Assembly: GCA_963971285.1 (NCBI GenBank)
Contig: OZ020250.1
Span: 13,810,499 to 13,874,498, forward strand
From: Astropecten irregularis
Taxonomy: Eukaryota > Echinodermata > Asteroidea > Paxillosida > Astropectinidae
DNA: 64,000 bases
Direction: 5' to 3'
Below the pieces are notes generated by a model. The model was not told the origin of the DNA and made no database searches. It saw only the letters and a program-made list of their open reading frames with translations. Below, in pieces: positions 44,901 to 56,900 of the stretch. Each line of letters opens with the position of its first letter. The stretch's first letter is position 1. The position numbers and the translations under genes are program-made.

Positions 44901-47900
44901 CAATCAATCAGTGGGAGCATGTGCTGCGACAGGGCGCTGCCGCATCTACCTTCGAGCGGTACTCCTTCGGTCTTCTGATAGCCTTCCCCCAGGCAGCCAC
45001 ACGTCATTCCACTCTCCACAAAATAACGATCCATCTGACGCAACCACGTGTCATGCGGACGCCCTACTGGGCGAGTCCTACCAGTAGGATCCCTCATAGA
45101 GAGAATCCGCCTGACAGGATCGCTTGCAGGGAAACTAGCCACATGACCGTACAGTCGCATCTGGCGCTCATGTACAAGGTATCATGCAGGTAATAGGTCT
45201 CATCTGACTCTCCCTGAGTAACCTCTCGTAACCTCATGTTCCGACCAGCGGTACCCATGCAAGGATCCTCCTCAGAGACCAAGTACCAAAGACATTGAGT
45301 CGTCTCCCCAGGCCCCCAGTCAAGGTCCATGTCTCATAAGTAATACACTGCTGCAAATTACTCAACAACTAAATTGACGACCTGAAATATGCGTAATGCT
45401 AAGGGTAAATTACAAAGGCTGACGTTTCCATCCTAGCACAATCTTTTAGCCTTTCCATGCGCAGGATTGAAACATCAGGCAAAGCTTAGCTCTAAGCAAA
45501 GAAGTATTCTTAACTAAAGTATTTGTTCAAAACTGAAAAAAGTTTGATAAAAAATTGTTGATTCGCTAGGAATTTTGATAGCCTTGCTGTATTTTTTTAG
45601 TAATACATGTATTTCTAATCAGGAGTCTCCTGATGATGACTAGAGCAGGCTAGTCGAAACGTTGAGACCTTACAATTAGTGCGAACGAAATACGGTAAGA
45701 AGTGTGAAAAAGTAAGAACAACTCTTACATGGTGTTTCCACAAACCGATCCACATAATATTTTTAATTCTCAAACAGAGCTAAAATGGCCACATCATGAA
45801 GCTCAAATCGTGCATCACCAAAATCCAATTTTCACACTAATTGTGAGTGACAATCAAACATTATCATACCTGGCATTTCTGGTAGGGCCCAACCTTCCAC
45901 TTTCTTGGAATTAACGTCAATCACCTTCTCAACGGCCCAGTCACCTTTCTATAAAATGAAAAATGTAAATCGACTTCCAATGAATGAATGTACCTCTGTC
46001 ACAATGGGTAGCAATCTGACCAGTCTCATATAGCTCTTCAGTTTATTGGTTTGACCATTTGAGGAATAAAAACACAATCTGTTGTCGCATACGATCATTA
46101 ATTTCTGTGTTTGATGGCCTACCGCAGACAAATGTTGCCATTATCATTGTCTTCAGAATCCAATTTGTTTGCAAAATACAGTTTAGGTCAACATCGACAT
46201 CCGAAAAGTCACTTGGTGAAATCACTCAAATCGAAGCCGGTTGCGAAGTTGTCTTTTGAGTACGACGCCATTTTTACCATGCGATGTGCACATAATAACA
46301 CACGTACACATGCGACAGGAAGTCGGATGCACAACATAACATGAGTAAATGTACATAAGTGTCCGGGTCCTAGTATACTGCACAAGCCCATTTAAGTGGG
46401 TCAGTTCTGGGGCCGATTTCACTAACGCTTTACGAACATCGTTAAAGCCCAAATCCATCGCTAAATGGAAAATTGCTATGCAAAGTAGCGAGTGATTTTG
46501 CCAATTATGCCTCCAAAGTGTTTACGATTCATTAGCCCCTGCTGTTTTATAGATGGCGGTACGAGCAAGACCTTGTAAGTTTTATCTCCTTGTGTACTAA
46601 TTCCTAAAAACAAACAAACTTAGAGCTTAATTGGGGGTGGATCTAGCTGTCAGGAAACAAGGGGGATGAATATCAAAAAGAGCCATTTTGATGAAAAAGT
46701 CCTAAACTGAGTCGCATAGAAGGTGGACCTGAAAAACTTTTCGGGGGATGTATCATGGCTAGTATGAACATGAATTTGGGCACAGCCTCCCATTCACCGT
46801 TTACAAAAGACAAGATTTTTTGTCGAGATGGGTAGTTGCAACCCCCAAACCTCGATCCCTCTCTATCCGCCACTGTTAATGATCGAGACTCTTAAACTCA
46901 AATGCAACTCTAAAACCTAGAGGAATACAGTCAAATATCCAAGTATTTTCATTGCAACCGAGATTTCCAAAGTTCAAATGTCTATCACGTATATTCACGC
47001 ATGAATAGGAAAATAGCCATGGCAATACGCATAAGCCTTTGGAATGAGGTTTTCAAAGTATCCCTATGACAGTGAAACTCACATTTGTCTTGAAGAAGCG
47101 GAAGATGTTGGAGCTCAGTGCACAGCCGACGAATCCCTCCGTGGCCAAAGGATTGTGGAGGAAACGAATCTCTAAGGGTATAGCGCCCTCGTCGCCCATT
47201 TCAATGTCCTGTATAATGGTGTGCTTTTCCCAGTCGTACACGTGAAGGCTTTTGCCGTACAGACCTGCAACAAAAACACGTTACGAGAGAATAAGACATC
47301 AATATGAACAAAACTGGCGAAGTGGGCAGACAGAAAGTAATAAAAACTGAAGCATATAGCTAGCACTGAAATGAGACCGAGAATAGACCTATTGTGTGAC
47401 AAAAGTTTACATGCCATCACCTGGCAATGATCAATTGCAGTATTCCCTGTGATATTGGATTTGAATTAACCTGCTAGCTTTGTATTGGTCTAGTGTATAG
47501 TGGTATGACATCTGCACCAGTAAGCAGAAAGTTGTGGGTTCGAATTCCACCTGAGCCAGTGTATGATTTGTTCATGTGTACTCAAAAGCACTGAGTATGC
47601 AGTAACTGATATACGTCGTTGAAGGGCAAGTGGTGTAAATGTACAAAGCAGAATATGGACAATATAATAGTCTTCTTTGCTTGTTTCCACGTACTGCTGT
47701 TCTGCTCCAAATGAGATGAAAAATTTTGGCATGTAAATATTGGTTGCGCAATCGTCCAATTGGAACACACAAAATAACCGATGAAAAGTACACCCCCAGG
47801 TTTTCATTTTTTATATACAAACATGTATTTGTGAATATATATGAAGTACGACCCAGCTACAGGGTCATACCCGCAGGTCTGAGGACGTGGCTACCCTACT

Positions 47901-50900
47901 GATCGTACCGTTGGCGTAGTCTGCAGGATCGAATCCCTTCAAGAAGGCCTTTGGGGCACCCCACTCCGTGCTGATCATGACGTTGTGATGAGGCTGGTAC
48001 CAGAAGTCATAGCCGAATGGTGCGCTGTGGCCTTCCTTCTCCCAGTTACCAACCACAGAGAAATCCTTCCCGTCCAAGATGACAAACCCACCTAGTTGAT
48101 CAACCCAGATTAAAAGTTAAGTTATAAATCGATCGAGTCATATCACTAATTACATTTAACTGCGGTATATAGTTACTATTAAAACATGAGTTTCCCATAC
48201 TGTTAAATGATGAAGCAAACATCAGTTATTCCTCATTTTTTAATGCTACACACATACTTTAATATGTACTTTACGAATTTCAAATGGTCAACCCCGTGTT
48301 ACTTTTCTAGAAATATTTCTGAAGCCATTTGAAGTACGTAACATGCATATCTGTGCAACATGAATGGTACATTCTAGTAAGATTTGGGCCAAGCTGGGCC
48401 AGCATGTGGTCTTTGAAATACACTTTGGCATGTACGTGGATCTGCTTGGCCAAATGTTTCGGGGTATGGGAGATTTTAGTAATTAGTGCATTGACATTTA
48501 AGGTAGCTGAATTGGTGCACTGTGCATACGTAGCGGTGTTGTTTTACAGTTTTATCAAATAGTTTTATACCTTCAAGATGGTAGTGGGTGACATCACAGC
48601 ATACATGGTATTTGTCTTATTACTGGCAATTCTTTTCCATTTTGTATTCTGACATAGCTGTCACACTTTGCACAAAGAACCGGATAATATTCTAGCACAC
48701 CAAATAGTTGACAAGTCTTTTCCAATCAGTAACAGTAGAGACACTGAAGTTCAGGTTACATCAGCTAACATCAGGAATTCTCAGTATGGTGTAAAACTGT
48801 AAATACTTGATCAATAATCAGGCTCTACTAGTAAAGTACTTGCCACTGAGTTCCATGCATGTACCAAACTAACACAGTACAGCGCCCTCGCTTGACAAAA
48901 AATTAAAAAGAAAACTTTTCACCACAGCAGCTAATCATTGCACACCCCCTTAGACAATACATAGGTCAGACCAAAAATCCTGTGTAGTGCTCTTTGAAAT
49001 GAGCACTATGGACCATTCCATTAAATTGGGGTAGAATTTGTGACAGTTTGACAGTTGTTCTTTGATTTAGAATGAAAACAAATAATCTGCAATTTTCAGA
49101 TTTTCAGGGATGCAGATTATAGTTACATACTTGTGCAAACTCCAATATTTTGTTCATCAATATATTGAGAAAGAGGATATGGCTGTTTTTGGTTTATTGT
49201 GTAAAATGAAGGAGAACAAGTTTTACAGCGTCGCCCCTTCAGAGTTAGACCTGTGTGAGTGACACAAGGTGATGTACATTTGGCATGGGATGTCATAATT
49301 TACAGAAACAGCCCCCAAAAGCCCAGTCTTTTATGTTTTTTGCCAACCACAGATTCCCGGGGTTTGTATTCATGAGCACCACGCTGAGATAATTATATCC
49401 CCTGAAGAAGATTACAACCACATTTTCACACCTAGGCTGGTGTAATCAGGGTTTGTGGTGTACCAGTAATCTCATCAGCACTGAAGCATGCTAGGAGTAA
49501 ATGATAGCTTGTTAAGTGGTAAAGCACACTCAACTCACTAGGTTAGGTGCTAAAATCTACTGAGAAAACCATAAATGGATTGTGTTCAGACACAGTACTA
49601 ATTAGTAAAAGTGGTCTATCTTTGGTTTAAACTGAAAAAGGTCTACCTACTTGTGTCTGAACGGTCTACAATAGACTATTTTGGGTGCTAAAAATGGTTT
49701 ATCATTTCTGTAAATGAATAAGGAGCAAGTCAATTAATACACTAGCATATGAAACTTTCAAGCTGTCACACACATGTACAAGGTTCAGTGCCGGCTGTTC
49801 CCGACTGGTGCCGACCAGCGTGGCTAGAACACTGTTTGTGAGTATGGATGATTCTGAGGTGAACTGGTGGTATATACACTCGACATTTCAAGCACAAGCA
49901 GGATGCTCTGTTCATCTTCATCAGGGGAAGAGCCCTAGCAGCTTGAGAGGCTATTTACATAGTGATACCGCAAATCTCTGTCCCATTGTTACAAATCTGG
50001 GAATAGCGCCTGTGTGTACCCTACCTTTGCCCTCTCCAGGTCGTTTGGCATCCCCAGTACAGCTAATCATGATCTGACCGTCTGCAAGGCAGTGGGTGGT
50101 GTGGGGGTTGGTCAGCGCGGCCTTGGCTTCTACCTCCTCTGGCTCAACAATCTGAAGGAATATTTTCAATTTCTTGGAGTTAGGAGGGCCTGACGCGTTT
50201 CGATCCTAGCAGGATCTTTCTCAAACAATTTAATAGCCCTGGAGAAAGATCCTGCTAGGATCCTTTGAGAAAGATCCTGCTAGGATCAAAATGTGTCAGG
50301 CCCTCCTAACTCCAAGCATTTGATAATTTTCAGGTAATTTTGGCTGATGAGCAGTTTGCAGCAGTTTATTACTTTTATTTTTAATTTCAATCATCAAAAT
50401 AATTCTCAAACAAACAATTAACAAACAAAGCACAAACAATAAAGTCCTGCAAACTGCTCATAAACCAAAATAATGACCTGATACATCAAATATGCTTCTG
50501 GAAATTCAAATGGATCCTAGCAGAACCTTTCTCAAAGAGAGATAAAGATCCTGCTTGGATTGAAATGTCGGGCCATCCAAACCCTGAGCATTGAACACAA
50601 AAATAATAAAAGTAAGTTAGTTTTTTTCTAATCACAATTCAAACTAGCCAGATGACCTCTATCCATTGAAGAATGGATAGCCAATCAAATCTTGACAAAA
50701 AGTATAATCAAGTCATCAGTCATCAGCTTAAGGTTATAGATTTGTATTTTGTAATGAAAAAATGTTCATGCAGTTACAGTATTTTTCCGAGAACTTGATC
50801 AGTTTTGATAAATGAAACTCAGTAAAAACACCTGGAGAGAAAAACTCTGCCTGTATTCAAGAGGAGATGGCCAGTATAGGTTTTGGGGAATGTAGGGTTA

Positions 50901-53900
50901 AGCCACTTATAACAGCTTTGACATGGTTACACTCGGCTTATTGGTGAGAGAACATAGTCTGCACTGAAACACAGTTCATATGCAATGGCAAATGAACAAC
51001 ACAAGCCTTATATAGCCATAGCCTTAGCAGATCTTGCTGTCACACTTCAGCTTCCAAGAGAACAGGACACCATACCTTGTGGATGCGAGGCTGCCGAGGT
51101 TGAGTACCGGTGTCAATCACATAGATGCGCGTTGAATACAGCGAGGGCAGTATGAGACGATTGCGCGTCATGTTCCCGTCTCCGTAGCAGCTACTGCAGG
51201 TATTCCAGCCGCTGTGATGGAGCTCATCTCCCAGGTTGGGCATGATCAGGCGATGGATTACCTAGCCCAGAAAAAAAAAAAAACAATTGAAATGCGTATA
51301 CATTAGGAAAGAGGATGGAGGTTGGAGCAGAGGACACCAGTAGAAATTAATTGAGTGGGCTGTATATAACTACACTGTGAAGGGATGGGGAGAGTTTAAA
51401 GGTAACATATAGGCTAGTAATGACCTAAAGATAACCGACAAAGGCAACAATTAACAAAACAATCCATCAACAAATCTAGACCAAGCCACCAATCTTTCAC
51501 CGGTAACAGGTCCACTCGCCTCCAAGCCAACTTGCCCCTTACCGACTCGCCTCCTGACCAACTTGCCCCTTAACAACTCACCCCCAACCGACCAATCTTT
51601 CACTTACCTGGCAGTATATGTTGTGGAGCAAGGATCAACATCAACAAACAAATCTATCAACAAACCTATAGACCAATTAGCCACAAATCTTCCACCTAAC
51701 TACTTTCTACCTAGCAGTATATGTTGTGGAGCTTGGAAACGAACAAATCCATCAACAAATCCCTTCCAGGCCCCCAATCTTTCACCTACGTCACACATTA
51801 TGCTGTGTGAGCATGGATCAACATCAACAAACAAATCTAGTATAGGCCAAGCTAACAATCTTTCACCTACCTCAGAGTATGCATGTTGTAGAGTGTGGAT
51901 ATCAACAAACAAATCTAGGTCTATAGGTCGAGCTAACGATTCTTCACCTACCTGGCAGTATGTTGTGGAGCGTGGATCAACATCAACTGTGGCCAAATAG
52001 TCTGGTTTCTTGATTTCTGTATTGCGGTAGATGCAGGGCAGATAGACAATCTCCTCCCTGGGTCCCTTCATGGCCTCTTGGGGGCTCCTGTACCCAGGTC
52101 CCTTTCCTTTACATGTTCCTGTCGGAGAGGAACCAAAGACCAATCAAATGAAATCCAAACATAGGGCCTTTTTGAAACGGAGGCTCAAGCTCAGGCTCCG
52201 GTTGTGGTTTTTCATTGAAGCTGAAGCTTTGTTTTCCTTTCCTTTCCTTTACTTCCGAACTGCAGTTTAAAGCCTCTATTTTGATAATATACAAAATGGA
52301 ACTGGGGTGAGCCTGAGTCTCCATTTCGAAAAGGGCCCTATAGTATACCCAACCCTCCAAATACATGTATTGTATATCCACAGAATTATGAATGTAATAT
52401 ATGGCATTTGCACAGCCAAGGTTTGTAGGGCTCATGACTTCCAATGCTGCAGTTTACTATTAAAATCAAACTGCAGCCTGTGTCCAAAGAATATGGGATG
52501 AGTTTGTATTTGGCTCATCAGAGTTTGACTTTGGCTAATTCAGGCCGGAGTTACCAGCAAAAACCCTTTAAAGAGGATGTTCAACACTCAACAAACCTTG
52601 CTTTATTTGTTAGAACTATAATCATTAAATTACTTGACATGAGAAAAAAAATATTTATCTCACACTGAACACAGAAAGAGTGTCTTTTTGATGATTTCTC
52701 TCTCAAAATGCTCAACCCGCAAGCTACCCCAAAATTGAAACTGTCTGAATTTCGTCAATGACAAATCTGTGTCAAGTAATTTAATGATTATAGTTCTAAC
52801 AAATAAAGCGAGGTTTGGTGAGTGTTGAACATCCTCTTTAAATAGCATTTTATATTTATAAGCAGTATATAAGTTTTTTAATCATAGAACTTTGTATGTT
52901 AACTAGATTTCACCAACATGTTTGATTATAAAGAATTAGGGCTTCTTTTCTTTTAAAAGTTCTAATGGATTTGTGCATATTGCTATTGTACTTTATGTCC
53001 ACTGCTAAGACTGAGATCAGCTCTGGTACAGTATTCCAGCTTTTCAAATGCAGAATTCCTTGCATGGCAAATTGCAATGTTACCCCAAAAGTGTTCGTTT
53101 GGTGTTCGTATGGCATTTTTAAGGATTTAGTATTGTTGAATTTTCCATTGATGAGCAACGAAAGGAGCAACGAAAGTGCACCACATGCACAGTGTGCTGC
53201 ACCAAAAGGAGCACTGCACTTACCTAATGCACTTTTGGTGCTGATCTAAACATTTGTTGGAATGCACCACTGACAAGTGCACCCCTTACATTTACTAATT
53301 CTCCTGGTTGAAATGTTGATGAGATGTACCACTTATAAAAGTGCAGGTGTCAATTTGGTGTACACCAGCTTATGAAACAGACCTACACCAAACATTACCA
53401 CCTGCACTTTACTTGGGTCATTATCAGGCCTAAGGGTTGCAATGTGGCTTCTCTGAGCCACCGTAGTTTCCACAGCATTTAATGCAATGGCCGGTTCCAC
53501 CTTCCTTAAAGGTAATATCATACTTTGGTTTTTATCAAAGAAATAAAGATTCATGGGCAAATATACCAGACAGATACAAATTACAATAACAGTCATCTGT
53601 GAAAATTTCAGTCCCATACCATTACGGTGCCCACTTTTTGAGAAAACAGTGAAAAACGGCCACAGTATTTCTTAAGTCTTTTCTCTTTTCATCAAAAGGA
53701 TTTTCGGTCGTTGTCTAGTTTACTAATTTCTGGATAAATACACCATTTCAGGCGGAAAAGATTTAACGGTATGTTTCTACCACCACCGTCTTCATACCCG
53801 TACCCTGAAAGTTATATGTAAATCTGTGAACATTTCTGTTTTGTTTTTGGCAAATCAAAGTATGATACCTAAAAGAAGGAACAATTAAGTCTGAGACTCT

Positions 53901-56900
53901 AACTACATGTAGTGCTTAAATATCAGAGTCAAGACTTATTTGCTGAGTACAAAGTATGATTGTTTAATAGTCTGTTGCAGGTCAGGCAGCTACTAGTAGA
54001 CTAGACTTCGGTACCTGTGTATTGTGCAATGGCAGTGACTGAATTCACTCCAAGGGACTGATATTGATCAAGGACTGTTTGAACAATCCGCAGCACTATT
54101 TGGCTGGGGGTGAAACTCCACAGTCCACACAGCATACATGTATAGCAATCCAAATTAGCAAACGTTCTAGCTTTTTTTCCACTGACTTCTTCTAAGAAAG
54201 CATATTACCCATTAGCTTTAACCTAATTAATGTCTCCCTGCAATCAGCAGTTCACTGAATTAAATATTACACATAAAAAGTAATGTTCATTAAATAAGAC
54301 ATAATCTTTCAAATGTCACCAATGATAATAACTATTGAAAATTAGGCCTCATCAAATACCACAAGGGAAAGTCACTGAAAGGTGAACAAAGACAAATTGA
54401 CTGGAGTGGGATTCGAACCGGCCTAATTAAATTGATTGGGGTCTTTTTTTCCCTCATCAGAAACTTTTGTGGAGATTTAGCAAGATTTGAGAGTACAGTA
54501 ATAGTTTCCATGCAATATGAAGCAATACAATGGAAGATTTCATAATATTGACACCCCCCTCCCCCCCCCCAAGAAAAAAAGAATGACCAAATCCACTTGG
54601 TAAATATACCACCCTCAGGCACTGAGATTAATCTTTAAGCCTGCCATTGTGTGACATTTGCCTAATCATCATGACCTCTGATTGGAGCAAGTTGCATTGT
54701 GACTACCAGACAGTATTTCCCTATACCCCAATTCATTTGGACCCCTCCACAGTGGCAGTTCTAAGGGGGGGGGGGGGGGGGGCTGCTGGGCTGGGGGGGG
54801 GGGGGTCTTGAGCCCCCCAAAATGTTGTCTAGCCCCACACCCCCCCCCCCCCCCCCCCAAAAAATGCAATTGAAAAAAAAATTATGGAAAATAACTCCGA
54901 CAACATTACCATGACAAATTGCAAATTGATTCATTATTTGTTCAAATGCTTTATATTTTCAAGAAAATTCTTATCTAACCCAGGTATAAGGTCAATATTT
55001 GTTCAGAGTTCCAGCACTGATAACACTGCATAGGCTAGGGCTTACGTGTGTACTAGACTTATTCTGCTTATTCACCAGCACCTTACCAGAAATCTCATAA
55101 CATGCATGCCTCAGTGGTACACATACTATGGATACCAACAGCACAGAAACCAGCCTAAAGTAATGTAACTTCCAGGTTCAATTTTTGTTCAATGTGACTG
55201 AACCCTAACCTCGATCCCAAGTGTGTGTATAGCCCCAGCATCATTGTACAAAATGTACATGAACTTCAGTGCATAGCAAGAACTACTGTATTCGCCCCAT
55301 AATCTAGCTGAAATTACAAGCCACAGATTTAATGTGGAAAAAACCAAAGGTGACTTCATACTTTGATTTTTCAAAAGAAATGCAGATACATGAAGTAAGA
55401 TCATACAGTAACAGACATCAGTGAAATTTCCAGTCCCATAATATTCTACCTCCATGCACATACAATGCCCACTTTTTGAGAAAACAGTGAAAAACACTCA
55501 CAGTATATTAGAATCTATTCACAAGATTTTTTATCTCCTTGAGATCAAAATTGTTTTTTTGGGGTCTTTGGTTTTTAGTCTTTCCTGGATAAATACATCA
55601 TTTTAGGCAGATAAATTGTAACAGTATGTTTCTAACATCAATTTAGTCTTGAAAGCATTACATGCAGTACAAAAACCTTAGGATACATAACAAACAACAT
55701 GAATAGATTAAATACAGAGTACTGAGACATAAATATCAATTTAAAACTCAACCTCAGATTCCCAACTAATCACTTTTTTTGTCCAAAATTTTAATATATA
55801 AAAATGTATCCAAAAATGTTGTTGCCCAAACACCATATATGCCTAGTCATTTGACATTGCATCATGACTCAGCATAATTTTAAAAAGCAGCACCATATAC
55901 CATCTTTGCTGTATCCTACCTACACAGTAAAAAACCCCAGGAATTTAATGAGAAACTTTTTTATCGCAACTTAAAGCATTTTCACCAAGAGATCGAGTGC
56001 GCTTCTGCAAATCATTGTGGGATACATCTAGGTCGAATTTCAAGCTCACAAACAAAGAGCACAAAAAGAATTTCGCTTGTACTATTTGAACGCACGCCCT
56101 ATCGACCCTTGTGCATCCCATAATTCACAGCTGTCGCTATTTATATGCAATATATACCCTACATGCCCTATGTGCTTGGTAAACAATTGAAAAAAGGTAG
56201 TATCATACTTTGGTAAGAGACTAAAACAGAAATGTTCACAGATTTACGTATTTTTCAGGGTATGAAGATGATGCCGGTAGAAAACTACCATTGAAATTGT
56301 TCCGCCTGAAACGGTATATTTATCCAGAAATTAGTAAAACAACGACCAAAAATCGTTTTGATCTTTTAAAAGATCAAAAATAAAAGAGAAAAGACTTAAG
56401 AAATACTGTGGCCGTTTTTCACTGTTTCCTCAAAAAGTGGGCACCGTATGGGACTAAAATTTTCACAGATGACTGTAGCTGTATCTTCCTTGATATTTTT
56501 GACCATGAATCTGTACTTCTTTGACAAAAACCAAGTATGATACTACCTTTAACTACAGATCTTATGATACTATAACTATTTGGCATTAATATCTAGTTGC
56601 GATGATCGTAATCCTTGGTCCGACATGGGGACTGGGACCTAAGGGTGCCATGTCCCCATGTCATTGTCAGATCAAGGGTTACGGTTATCGCAAAATAAGC
56701 AACAGTACAAGATCTAGTAAATACTACAAACTGCTGGGGCCAATTTCATAAAACTGTTAAGCACAAAAAATTGCTTAACACAAAAATGTCTCGCCCAATA
56801 AAACAAACCACCATTAAAAAGTCCATTTGATGTATGCATGGCCATCGAACAACAGCCAAAGAACAATCACAAGTGAAACTCAACACGTGGAAATTTGGTT

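Noticed and set aside
51700..52143. A 147-codon minus-strand frame taken as one exon
   Set aside because: Residues after CQ do not match the family and exon 3 joins in phase from 51,952. The overrun is reported as a finding instead of as normal coding sequence.
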